Positions 22,560 to 30,503 of a stretch of DNA of 32,255 bases are shown piece by piece. Source of the stretch: a bacterium (GTDB lineage: Archaea > Nanobdellota > Nanobdellia > SCGC-AAA011-G17 > GW2011-AR17); the NCBI GenBank assembly GCA_030697685.1, contig JAUYPF010000053.1, positions 1-32,255 on the forward strand, written 5' to 3'. The first letter of the stretch is position 1. Every line of letters begins with the position of its first letter. The notes under the pieces are model-generated. The model did not search any database. It was not told the origin of the DNA and saw nothing but the letters and a program-made list of their open reading frames with translations. The translations under genes and the position numbers were made by a program.

Positions 22560-23357
22560 TTAATATTCTTCTAAAAAAGCACGTAAATCTTCCCAGGAGT
22601 ATGCAATAATGTCTGCTTTAGCTTCTAATGCTTCAGAACGATGATGCATTGCAATCACAACACTCTCAGGATTTCTTTTATGTGCCACCAAAGCCATGCC
22701 TATGTCATCTGTAGTATCCCCAATGACAATCATTCTTTCTGCTTTTTCACAAATCATCCGTGCAATACGCTCTTTATCTTTTGTTCCATAAAGCATTCCA
22801 TGCTGCCTAAAATCTTTTTCTGATAAAGGGTTTCCAAAAGTTTCACGCGCATCAACATGTTCACCATAAATGTCTGCAACAACTTGTAGACTGCAAGAAA
22901 TAAGTGCTCTTCTTCCTTTAATATACTCAAGTGTTTCTTTTGCATGGGGATACATTCTTCTAGGAAGTTTTTTTGCACCTTCTTCAATAAGTTCCTCTGG
23001 AATCTCTTTGAGTGCTTCAAGAAATAAATCCACCAAATGTTTTGTATGTATTTCTCTTTCTGTATCAGGAATTCCATTTGCCAATGTTTTTCGATCATAC
23101 AAGAAAATTTCTATATTTTTTGTAACAAAAGGAGCGAGATGAGAAACAGGAATTCTTGGAAGAAGATATATGGCAAGATCTGCATTTGTTATTCCACGAA
23201 GCAAAGATTCATAATAGCCTCTATGAAGAGTTCCATCAATATCACAGAGTATTCTTTGTGTAAGGCCTTCTTTATTTCCTAGGATTCCTACCAAATCGTA
23301 GGCCTTTCTATTTCCTTGAAGGAAAACTTTTCTATTGAGTAATGGTTGCTCTGTCAT
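22560..23357 (-). CDS. HAD-superfamily phosphatase (SerB-like)
   Basis: This encodes 265 residues. All four HAD motifs are visible. Motif I is LCDIDGTLHRG, with nucleophile Asp39 and acid Asp41. Motif II is ALISCSLQVV. The motif III lysine is in GTKDKERIAR. Motif IV is MIVIGDTTDDIGMA. A helical cap of about 90 residues sits between motifs I and II, which fits subclass I enzymes such as phosphoserine phosphatase. The start overlaps the stop of the PHP-domain gene by ATGA (23354-23357), so the two are a coupled pair that may act on the same phosphorylated metabolite. The exact substrate cannot be read from the sequence. Confidence 0.87.
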   Translation of the reverse strand: MTEQPLLNRKVFLQGNRKAYDLVGILGNKEGLTQRILCDIDGTLHRGYYESLLRGITNADLAIYLLPRIPVSHLAPFVTKNIEIFLYDRKTLANGIPDTEREIHTKHLVDLFLEALKEIPEELIEEGAKKLPRRMYPHAKETLEYIKGRRALISCSLQVVADIYGEHVDARETFGNPLSEKDFRQHGMLYGTKDKERIARMICEKAERMIVIGDTTDDIGMALVAHKRNPESVVIAMHHRSEALEAKADIIAYSWEDLRAFLEEY

Positions 23358-24370
23358 TTTATTAGGAATTCAAGATGTGTTGCTGCCACAGAAAAACCAA
23401 AAACCCATGTATTACTGACTTCTCCATAGCGCTCACCAGTATTTGTAATAGCTTCATATTTTTTTTCAATAATTTCCTTTCCTGTAAGACTTTCTAAATC
23501 CTTGGTAGTCTCTTGAGGAACAAGTGTACCTGCAGAACCTACTTGTTGTTTGAAAAGCCAGTATTTGCTAACACCATGCCTCGTTAAAATGGGAGGGCTA
23601 GGGCGTGTATGTGCGTCTGTATTGTAAATAAGTGGAAAATTATGTTTCTGTGCAAAAACACGGACTGCACTGTTTGTGAATGTCATCCAGAGACTATTTC
23701 CAGCATTAAGACCTTCAAAAAACACAGGAAATTCTTTTGCGATTTTATAGAGCTCTTCAATTTCATCAGGGCTTGGAGGAAGGAAAGCACTAAGTTGTTT
23801 TAGAATAGGAATACTTGTTTTTCCTGCCGGCACAGTAAAAGGATGTGCAATTGTCATGTACGCACCTTGTCTTTGTCCCTCTTCTAAAAGTGCATGGGTT
23901 CCAGAGGCATGCAAACTATCAAAACCTTCTGCAGCAATATGTATTTGATGATTCTCTCGAAGAATACTTGGAGTACTGCCTTCAAGAATGCTTTCTACTT
24001 CAATACCTTTTATGAAAACAACTTGTTCATCTCCACGCTTTGCAATAGTCACATATTTATCCGAGAAAGAAACTTCAATGCCTGCAACTTTTGGAAGAAC
24101 GGCAACAAATTCTTCATAAGGAACTACATGGTTTATAGAATTAAAAAGTCCATACTCAGAAATAGTTTGCATTCCTACCCTTGCGTCAAAAAAAGTATGC
24201 ACAACTGCAGCATAATCTTCTTCTGTTTTGAATAAAGCTCTTCCAATATGAAAATGAGAATCAACAAGAGTTTTTTCTTCTGAAATCTTTTCTCTTCCAG
24301 GAAAATGTGCTCGTACGAAACCCAAATGATCTTTACTAACTTCTAATGCAAAAATAGGGATAGTAAACAT
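23354..24370 (-). CDS. PHP-domain metallophosphoesterase-like protein
   Basis: This encodes 338 residues. Metal-binding motifs of the PHP fold appear in order: His39-x-His41 (LVDSHFHIG), a Glu in IKGIEVES, His in MTIAHPFTV, and Asp-x-His in IYNTDAHTRPSPP. PHP enzymes include histidinol-phosphate phosphatases, 5'-3' exonucleases and polymerase editing domains. Without other domains this is probably a small-molecule or nucleic-acid phosphoesterase. It is the first gene of an operon with the HAD phosphatase, and a TATA-like TATTTAAAG lies 26 bases before the ATG. The protein has no signal peptide. Confidence 0.8.
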   Translation of the reverse strand: MFTIPIFALEVSKDHLGFVRAHFPGREKISEEKTLVDSHFHIGRALFKTEEDYAAVVHTFFDARVGMQTISEYGLFNSINHVVPYEEFVAVLPKVAGIEVSFSDKYVTIAKRGDEQVVFIKGIEVESILEGSTPSILRENHQIHIAAEGFDSLHASGTHALLEEGQRQGAYMTIAHPFTVPAGKTSIPILKQLSAFLPPSPDEIEELYKIAKEFPVFFEGLNAGNSLWMTFTNSAVRVFAQKHNFPLIYNTDAHTRPSPPILTRHGVSKYWLFKQQVGSAGTLVPQETTKDLESLTGKEIIEKKYEAITNTGERYGEVSNTWVFGFSVAATHLEFLIK

Positions 24371-24391
24371 CCTATTAAATGAAAATGGTTT

Positions 24392-24400
24392 CTTTAAATA
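24392..24400 (-). promoter_or_regulatory. TATA-like box for the PHP-HAD operon
   Basis: The minus strand reads TATTTAAAG, centred 26 bases before the ATG at 24370, in the 49-base gap after the Lrp gene. Confidence 0.5.
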
Positions 24401-24419
24401 CCTTGCGATAAAGGATATT

Positions 24420-24887
24420 TCATTTCTTTTGTCCTACAAGAAGAATGTTGGCTTTAGACAGAAACTGCTCTCTTTTCAATTCATCAATAATGTAAAACAC
24501 TTCCTCCTTCTCAACACCAAAAAATTGTCCTAATGTATCAATATGTTCTTCCATTTCTCGCATAGTCTTAAAGATAAATTCAGCCATAAAGTCATAGCCA
24601 TTATTGATTTTATACAACTCATTGAGAGCAGGGCATTTCAATAAATGCTCTCGTAGTTTCTCCATTTCTGTTTTCTTTACTTTGAGCAATACTCGAGCAC
24701 GTGCACTAAATCCCAATTGAGAAAAATCAATGAGTGCAGTATGTTTATGAATAATACCATTGTTATAGCTTTTCATTTTATCATAGATTGTTGATATAGG
24801 AATTTTTGTGACTTTACTCATTTCTGTAAGACTAATTCTACAATTCCCTCGCAAAAGAGAAACAATTACTTCATCTTCATTTTTCAT
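24420..24887 (-). CDS. Lrp/AsnC-family transcriptional regulator
   Basis: This encodes 155 residues from the ATG at 24887, where AGAGGT lies 7 bases upstream. A TTG two codons earlier is possible. The N-terminal winged HTH (EVIVSLLRGNCRISLTEMSKVTKIPISTIYDKMKSYNNGII) is the Lrp type. The C-terminal alpha-beta RAM/AsnC domain (ARARVLLKVKKTEMEKLREHLL...INNGYDFMAEFIF) binds amino acids or mediates octamer formation. The target is not evident. The divergent 25156 gene across a 268-base palindrome-rich gap is one candidate. Confidence 0.95.
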   Translation of the reverse strand: MKNEDEVIVSLLRGNCRISLTEMSKVTKIPISTIYDKMKSYNNGIIHKHTALIDFSQLGFSARARVLLKVKKTEMEKLREHLLKCPALNELYKINNGYDFMAEFIFKTMREMEEHIDTLGQFFGVEKEEVFYIIDELKREQFLSKANILLVGQKK

Positions 24888-25017
24888 AGGCAATACCTCT
24901 GAGAATAAGAAGAGAATTTGCTATAAAGTTCTAATCCCAATGAAGTACATATAATCTATACTTTTCACAAAGCTTATTAGGGAAGAAAAAATAATCTCTA
25001 TGGACATCAAAATGTGT

Positions 25018-25077
25018 CTGGCGCAGTTCGGTGATACTGCGCCACATATCTTAAAGCCTCAAATTCAGGCTTTTAAG
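25018..25077 (+). other. Cluster of three inverted repeats in the Lrp/25156 intergenic region
   Basis: The first and strongest is TGGCGCAGT-(8)-ACTGCGCCA (25018-25043), strikingly GC-rich in AT-rich surroundings. Next comes GCCT-(7)-AGGC, and then CAGGCTT-TT-AAGCCTG (a 7-bp stem with 2-base loop), the last two sharing bases at about 25055-25077. The repeats lie 25 bases or more before the TATA box of the plus-strand gene. They may be operator sites or part of a small RNA. See findings. Confidence 0.5.
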
Positions 25078-25102
25078 CCTGTATAAAGGCATTCCAAAAG
25101 AC

Positions 25103-25109
25103 TTAAATA
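25103..25109 (+). promoter_or_regulatory. TATA-like box for the gene at 25156
   Basis: TTAAATA predicts initiation near 25131. The short leader holds a Shine-Dalgarno-like AAGGAG (25138-25143), making this one of the few genes here with both signals. Confidence 0.5.
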
Positions 25110-25155
25110 GTAGTATTGTCACTTAAAAGTAACAAAAAGGAGTGTAAAACACAAA

Positions 25156-25776
25156 ATGGTAAACGCACAAACACAACCAAACCCTAATGCAAAATATGAA
25201 GCATTAACGGATATTATGTTAACAGAAGCACCTGAAAGAACAGGAGCATTAGAAGATCGTTTAACTATAGCATGGGCAAATCATGTGCAAGCAAACACTG
25301 CAGATCATGGAAAAGGCCTTGGTGAAGCAATGTACACTGCTGCTGACACCTATGTTCGTCAAGAATTATATGGTATTACCGGAGCACTTCCAGGAAATGC
25401 AAACTTAGGAACACAGCTTGATGCAATAATCGCACAAACAATTGGTGTAACAAAATCCCAATTGGTTGATACCTACAAAGACAAAAAAATAGTTCATGTA
25501 GCAGATATCGAAGGTGTGACTGATGCATGTAAGAAAGCAATGGGAAAATCCTTGCAAGGAATTCAAGCAACAAGATTAAAAGATCTTGGACAAGATGATT
25601 TCGAAGCATTCAAAAGCTATGTGCTTGGTCTTGCTGGAGAAGTTGGTGCTACAAACTTAAAAGCAGATAAAATGCCAACATTACATGCAGCAATTGAACA
25701 GTATATGCAAATGATGCCTTTAATTGCTCAATACAGAGGCTTGAAAAAAGCTGCTTCAGAAAGAACTTACGAATAA
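25156..25776 (+). CDS. Hypothetical soluble alpha-helical protein
   Basis: This encodes 206 residues and is almost entirely helical, with no signal peptide, membrane segment, zinc site or recognised motif. Ala, Gln, Asn and Gly are frequent (EALTDIMLTEAPERTGALED, VADIEGVTDACKKAMGKSL), and the composition is less Lys/Ile-rich than its neighbours. It has its own promoter with a Shine-Dalgarno-like leader, a structured region upstream and a T-rich stretch downstream, which together suggest an independently controlled and possibly well-expressed gene. A function cannot be proposed. Confidence 0.65.
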   Translation: MVNAQTQPNPNAKYEALTDIMLTEAPERTGALEDRLTIAWANHVQANTADHGKGLGEAMYTAADTYVRQELYGITGALPGNANLGTQLDAIIAQTIGVTKSQLVDTYKDKKIVHVADIEGVTDACKKAMGKSLQGIQATRLKDLGQDDFEAFKSYVLGLAGEVGATNLKADKMPTLHAAIEQYMQMMPLIAQYRGLKKAASERTYE

Positions 25777-25808
25777 ATCTTCTTTCTTTTATTTTTTCTT
25801 TTCTTTTC
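25777..25808 (+). terminator. T-rich termination region
   Basis: After the TAA of the plus-strand gene there are several T runs broken by single C or A bases. This suits archaeal U-tract termination and reaches into the 3' end of the convergent gene. Confidence 0.4.
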
Positions 25809-26604
25809 TAATAAATATATCCATTTCTTTCACAAATTTTTCAGCTTTTATTCTATAAGCATCATATTCTTTTCCACTTACTCTTTTTTTGTTTCTAGTA
25901 GTAATAGCTTTGAAAAAAGCATACATTTCTGTCATTGTTTTCAAGGATTCCTTAGATATTTTTTTATCTTTTATTAAAGTTTTTTGCATAATCTCCACAA
26001 CATGTTCTGGACTTGGCGGCACTTCTCCGTAATGCATCAATGCAGCATGTGCAGAATTAATAACAGCCCAATACAAATCAACACTTGCAGCAAGAAGATG
26101 CCCTTCTGCCTTCTCTAAACTTGCTGGTGCCAGAGCAAAATACATGGATATTGATTCTGGTGTTGGCCGAATTCTTCCTTGATCAAGAAGTTGTTGGAGA
26201 GGATCAAAAAATCCAGTATCCACAAGTGCAACGCCATAGCGAAGAATATTTGTCGCAACAGGATCTCCTGCTCGCACATACTCCCAAAAACTGCTAAATT
26301 TCATTGATTGCACATGCAATCGCTTTGCATCCGTATCTGCAATAATTTTTTGTATAATAATTCTATAAGTCTGAACAATCTCTTCAGAAAATTCAATTCT
26401 CACATCATCTAAAATAATAAGAATATCAATATCATTTGCTTTTTCTTTATGTTGGCTTGCACTTCCAAAGAGAACAATCGCACGAACAAATTCTCCAAAT
26501 TCCTTAAAGACTCTGCTTGCAAATGTTCGCGCAACAACAAACTCTTCACTGGGGTAATTCTTTTGCACATCCCGTGCCTCATGATATTTAACTTGAAATT
26601 TCAT
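25789..26604 (-). CDS. Nucleotidyltransferase-HEPN fusion protein
   Basis: This encodes 271 residues. The N-terminal MNT-type nucleotidyltransferase has the signature VLFGSASQHKEKANDIDILI, with Gly47-Ser48 and Asp58/Asp60. From about 145 onward the protein is helical and HEPN-like (SVDLYWAVINSAHAALMHYGEVPPSPEHVVEIM). In toxin-antitoxin pairs MNT is the antitoxin that modifies the HEPN ribonuclease; here both lie in one chain. The HEPN RNase signature R-x(4-6)-H is not visible at the expected late helix (TRNKKRVSGKEYD), so RNase activity may be lost. A strong Shine-Dalgarno (GAGGTGG) precedes the ATG. It follows the TIM-barrel gene by 18 bases, probably in one operon. Confidence 0.8.
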   Translation of the reverse strand: MKFQVKYHEARDVQKNYPSEEFVVARTFASRVFKEFGEFVRAIVLFGSASQHKEKANDIDILIILDDVRIEFSEEIVQTYRIIIQKIIADTDAKRLHVQSMKFSSFWEYVRAGDPVATNILRYGVALVDTGFFDPLQQLLDQGRIRPTPESISMYFALAPASLEKAEGHLLAASVDLYWAVINSAHAALMHYGEVPPSPEHVVEIMQKTLIKDKKISKESLKTMTEMYAFFKAITTRNKKRVSGKEYDAYRIKAEKFVKEMDIFIRKEKKK

Positions 26605-26622
26605 TTTCCACCTCTTTTTTTC

Positions 26623-28530
26623 TTATTCAATAGGAGCTTCTGAATAACTCCATAATCGCCAGTCTTTACTTATCCCTGCACCATATGCACCGCTCACATG
26701 GAAAGGCGAACTTGATGTCCCAAAATAGCCTACATTTTCAATATCACTCCATCGAGGAGAAACTCCTTCAACGCGATAAATAGGTGAACCAGCAAGATTT
26801 GCCCATGCAGCAAGCAATGCTCCTCCTTCTTGTTGTTCCTCAGGTCCCTGTGCTCCCCACTCAACAACAATTTTCCCTTCATATCTTTTATCCTTAAACA
26901 ATTCTACTAATTCTCGTAAAGGAGCATTCCCCCCTCCAACATTTAAGTGTTCATCATGATAGCCAAAATTATCAGAAAGATGTACATTTCCTAAAATATT
27001 ATCATCTCGAAGTTTCTTTACTTCTCCAACGAGCCATGTATCAAATTTCTTTTTATTTTCCTCTGGAGAGAGTTTTTGATCCTCTTCAAAATATTTTGCC
27101 CAAGTATTTGCATGTCCTGCATCAAAGGTTGCTTTGATATGATCTTCAGCAATTTTTTTTGCTTCTTTACCTTTAATGCCAAAAGTTTTCTCTAATTTTT
27201 CTGCCATTGCCTTTCGAGATTCTTGAACAATAGCACGAAGTTCATCAGGATGTCCACCATAGCCATAATCAGCAAACATATTCTCAGGGGCTATAAACAC
27301 AGCTTTATCTAATTTTTTTTGTTTTCCAAGACGATATGCATAGAGTGCAGCTTCTGCAAAAGTATCTGCCGTTTTTTTCAATCCTACCTCTTCAATAGGT
27401 TTGATAGTTTCAAATTCATTTAGCATTTTTTTCACGTTTTTATGAAATCCTAAGTACCCTTCTCGAAGGCGTACAGCCTCTTCTTTTACTCTATTGGAAT
27501 GTTCTTCTAAGATTTGACTAGGATTTTTTTTTGTCTTATCTAATTCATGTGCCAATTCTTTAAATTCTGATTTAAATGCATTCAAAAGATATTCCTTTTT
27601 ATCTTTTGGTGTTCTAGTTTCTAATTCTTTCCAAGTATCAACTTTCCCTTTCAATTCTTTATAATCTTCTTCCATTTTTCGTGCTCCACGTTCATATTCT
27701 AATACTCTAGGCTGTTCTGCTTGAATTTGTTGAAAACTTTGAAGAAACATAAATTCTTTTTCTGTAACTCTTTTTTCTTGATTTGGATGCGCATTATTCC
27801 ATGCTTTAATTTCTTTTGCAAAATCATCATATTGAAGTCCACCTTTTTTCCAAAGGATATCTCCTTTATCATCTGTTTCAGGAACTCTATGTGCATAATC
27901 TCTAGGATCTTTCAAAGGTTTATCATCAATATCAACATATTCTCCATTCACCTTTTTCCATTGAGGAACATCAAGAGGATTTCTAGAAACACCCATAATC
28001 TTTCCAGTTTTTTCATCTGCTAAATACAAGGGCTCTTGTTCTTTAGAACCAATTTTAAATCGTGTATCTTTTAGTGTTCGTGGGAATTCTCCTGTGTGTA
28101 CAACAACAGCTCCTCCACCAGCAGCATCAGCAGCAAACTCAATAGTCCTTTTAATTTCCTGTAAACGCTCTTGCCTAAAAGTTTCGCTAAAAGAGTCTCC
28201 TCGTTGAGGATTAAATCCTGAGAATCCAGCCATTTGTACAGCCGCATGGGTACTGACTGTAACACCATTAATCTTTGCAAGCTGTCGAATCTCTTCTCTT
28301 TTGACTTTATCAAACATTTCTGGGTTTGTATTTCCCTGTAAACTTCCTTTTCCAACACCTGCAAAAACAAGCTCAACATGTTTTGCTCCTGTTGCAACAT
28401 CTGCTTTGAACGCTTGAAGAACATCACCAATCTTAGCACTAATCCCAAATTCCTTCACATGCATATTTCCAATTTGTTTTTTTGGAGCATCCATTGCATG
28501 AAAATAATCAGTAGAGCCAAAATCAACCAT
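26623..28530 (-). CDS. Xylose-isomerase-like TIM-barrel protein with a large helical insertion
   Basis: This encodes 635 residues. Barrel strands with probable metal ligands appear in order: VSTHAAV (His95), VVVHTGE (His145, Glu148), FIAPENMF (Glu), ATFDAGHANTW (Asp, His), GNVHLSDNFGYHDEHLNVG (His, Asp, His) and KIVVEWGAQ (Glu). This is the AP endonuclease 2/sugar isomerase-epimerase superfamily. Between strands, at about 150-375, there is an unusual Lys/Glu-rich, partly coiled-coil insertion of some 220 residues. The C-terminal 55 residues (WSDIENVGYFGTSSSPFHVSGAYG...) are an extra tail. It could be a sugar isomerase or an abasic-site endonuclease. A TATA-like box 26 bases before the ATG predicts leaderless transcription. 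Confidence 0.72.
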   Translation of the reverse strand: MVDFGSTDYFHAMDAPKKQIGNMHVKEFGISAKIGDVLQAFKADVATGAKHVELVFAGVGKGSLQGNTNPEMFDKVKREEIRQLAKINGVTVSTHAAVQMAGFSGFNPQRGDSFSETFRQERLQEIKRTIEFAADAAGGGAVVVHTGEFPRTLKDTRFKIGSKEQEPLYLADEKTGKIMGVSRNPLDVPQWKKVNGEYVDIDDKPLKDPRDYAHRVPETDDKGDILWKKGGLQYDDFAKEIKAWNNAHPNQEKRVTEKEFMFLQSFQQIQAEQPRVLEYERGARKMEEDYKELKGKVDTWKELETRTPKDKKEYLLNAFKSEFKELAHELDKTKKNPSQILEEHSNRVKEEAVRLREGYLGFHKNVKKMLNEFETIKPIEEVGLKKTADTFAEAALYAYRLGKQKKLDKAVFIAPENMFADYGYGGHPDELRAIVQESRKAMAEKLEKTFGIKGKEAKKIAEDHIKATFDAGHANTWAKYFEEDQKLSPEENKKKFDTWLVGEVKKLRDDNILGNVHLSDNFGYHDEHLNVGGGNAPLRELVELFKDKRYEGKIVVEWGAQGPEEQQEGGALLAAWANLAGSPIYRVEGVSPRWSDIENVGYFGTSSSPFHVSGAYGAGISKDWRLWSYSEAPIE

Positions 28531-28551
28531 AGCCCTCTTATAAACAAAGAA

Positions 28552-28560
28552 CTTTAAATA
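28552..28560 (-). promoter_or_regulatory. TATA-like box for the TIM-barrel/NTase operon
   Basis: The minus strand reads TATTTAAAG, centred 26 bases before the ATG at 28530, inside the 44-base gap after the preceding gene. Confidence 0.55.
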
Positions 28561-28574
28561 ACTTTCTAAAGAGA

Positions 28575-30074
28575 TTACAAAGTCATCATGCCATTAGATT
28601 TCTTGAAGACATCATAAGTAAGCCATGCTTTAGCTGATGCAATTTCTTCAAAATCCTTTTTTTCTTTTTCCTCTGCAAATGTTTCTTTTTTACTTTCTCC
28701 TTTTTCTGGCCATAACTTTTCTGGCCAGAACATTTTGAAAGAATCTACTAATCCTTTAAATGGGTCTAGAATTCCAAGTTCTTTTTCTTCTTCTTTTTTC
28801 TTTTCTTTTCTTTCTCCAGTTTCTGCTTCTCGTAAATATTCCTCAACATCAGTTCCTAAACTTTTCAGCATTGCATCAATATCACCAATCATATCGACAT
28901 CAGTCCCAGAATAATAGGTGAAATGTTCCTTCTCTGTATACTTTTTATAATAATCAATATCTTCTTGTGTTGCAACATAAGGTTCAATCTTAATATCAAT
29001 TTGTCCAGAGTGAAGGACCTGTTTTCCTCCTCCTTGAGTATAAGAAAGTTCTGGTCGTGTAACAATAGTACATCGTACAAGCACACAAGCTCGGTATTTC
29101 TTCCCTTTTTTTACTACTGCAAGCAATTCTAATTCTAGTTTGCTTGTTTCAAAAGCACTGATCAAATCTGGAGAATTGATATCTCCTTTCATTTGCAATG
29201 CTTTTAGTGCAGTCATATATGGTTTCAACCAAGAAACATACAAAAGAACAACATTATGATGCTGTTTGAGATTTTTAATACGAAATTTATAAGTATGCCT
29301 CATTTCATTCCATGTTTTGTCTTTCCATGTATAATATTGAACAAGTTTTTTGGTAAGAACATCTCGAACTTTAGTATTGAAAGCCTGTTCTTTTTCTATA
29401 GCAGCTAAGGCTCTAGTAAGATTTTTTTGTTGTTCTTCTATTGTTTTTCCCTGAGGATTTACACCAAAAAAAAGATCTGGCAGAGTAACAAATCCTAGTT
29501 TTGTTGCCATACTATAAACAGAATTAGGATTTTGCATTCCCTGTTCAACAACTTCAATCCAAGTAGATTTTAATGCAATTTCATTTTGTCTTGCTTCTGA
29601 ATCCTCTTTTTTATCAGAAAAACTTTTCTTGTAGAGTTCTAATCTCTCATCCATGAGCCGAATTTCTCTCACCATGGGAAAAAGACTTTTACTAAGTTGT
29701 CCTATTTGTGTAAGATATCCTGAAATTTGTTGTTGCAATGCACTTGTCTTACTTCCAATCTGCCCATGAAAACTACTGCTTACGGATGCATCAAAAACAT
29801 CTTTAAGTTTCAATAACTCTTCTGAATGTATTCCAAAACTAGTATCCTCATGTTTAGTAAAAAATTTTTGAAAATGATAATAATGTTTTTCAATAGAATC
29901 TCCCATATTATCAAGGGAAACACGATAGGCGCCAACTCCTTTATCCATACTCACAGTCTTATTATGAAGAAATGGATTATTTTTCTTTTGAATTTCTTCA
30001 GCTTTTTTCTTCTTTTCTTCTTCACTTTCTGCTTTGGGAGTATCAAAAAGAGATTGTATAGGACTTTGAGCCAT
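28575..30074 (-). CDS. Large hypothetical protein, last gene of the lspA operon
   Basis: This encodes 499 residues, cytosolic, with no membrane helix. A charged N-terminal region (EEEKKKKAEEIQKKNNPF) leads into long helices (residues about 60-330), then a beta-rich section (YRACVLVRCTIVTRPELSYTQ, HSGQIDIKIEPYVATQEDI). A low-complexity Lys/Glu segment follows, and a C-terminal stretch with a repeated WPEK. I recognise no family. The start codon shares one base with the lspA stop (TAATG), so it is translationally coupled to lspA. The mixture of coiled coil and sheet suggests a structural or scaffolding role. That is only a guess. Confidence 0.65.
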   Translation of the reverse strand: MAQSPIQSLFDTPKAESEEEKKKKAEEIQKKNNPFLHNKTVSMDKGVGAYRVSLDNMGDSIEKHYYHFQKFFTKHEDTSFGIHSEELLKLKDVFDASVSSSFHGQIGSKTSALQQQISGYLTQIGQLSKSLFPMVREIRLMDERLELYKKSFSDKKEDSEARQNEIALKSTWIEVVEQGMQNPNSVYSMATKLGFVTLPDLFFGVNPQGKTIEEQQKNLTRALAAIEKEQAFNTKVRDVLTKKLVQYYTWKDKTWNEMRHTYKFRIKNLKQHHNVVLLYVSWLKPYMTALKALQMKGDINSPDLISAFETSKLELELLAVVKKGKKYRACVLVRCTIVTRPELSYTQGGGKQVLHSGQIDIKIEPYVATQEDIDYYKKYTEKEHFTYYSGTDVDMIGDIDAMLKSLGTDVEEYLREAETGERKEKKKEEEKELGILDPFKGLVDSFKMFWPEKLWPEKGESKKETFAEEKEKKDFEEIASAKAWLTYDVFKKSNGMMTL

Positions 30075-30502
30075 TATCTATTCTTAGAACTATGAGCTTT
30101 ATTAATCTTTTCTTCCTTCCAGAAAGCATATAACAATAACAATACTCCAATACTATTCCAAGTATCTGCAAGATTAAATATTGGCCATATACTCACAGAA
30201 ATAAAATCTCGAACAAACCCAAAAAAAATCCTATCCAGAAGATTTCCTAAAACTCCTGCACAAAGAAAACTAAGTGCAAGTGGATAGCTTCTGAAATAAT
30301 AAAAAATACCTCCTAAAGCAAGCAAAGAAACAAGAACAAAAAGAAAATTATATCCTTGAAACAAACTAAATGCGACACCAGTATTTTCTGCATAACGGAA
30401 AGAAAAAAAAGACAATATTTCTATATTCTTATATTGAAAAAAGAATTTAGTGATTTGATCAAGCAAAACAAAAAGAAAAGCAAGAAAAATATATTTCTTC
30501 AT
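30074..30502 (-). CDS. lspA: Signal peptidase II (prolipoprotein signal peptidase)
   Basis: This encodes 142 residues with four membrane helices, as usual for LspA. Conserved boxes are intact: LLDQITKFF, RYAENTGVAFSLF, GVLGNLLDRIFFGFVRDFI and FNLADTWNSIGVLLLL. The catalytic aspartates should be Asp99 (VRDF) and Asp113 (NLAD). LspA cleaves the signal peptide of lipoproteins just before a lipid-modified cysteine. This is a bacterial enzyme that most archaea lack, so transfer into this lineage is likely. It sits between two genes of unknown function, one base after the upstream stop and overlapping the downstream start by one base. A candidate substrate with a lipobox is encoded at 13464. Confidence 0.95.
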   Translation of the reverse strand: MKKYIFLAFLFVLLDQITKFFFQYKNIEILSFFSFRYAENTGVAFSLFQGYNFLFVLVSLLALGGIFYYFRSYPLALSFLCAGVLGNLLDRIFFGFVRDFISVSIWPIFNLADTWNSIGVLLLLYAFWKEEKINKAHSSKNR

Positions 30503-30503
30503 T

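Noticed and set aside
25018-25043. GC-rich hairpin as a tRNA arm
   Set aside because: No acceptor stem, D-arm or T-arm consensus can be built around it.
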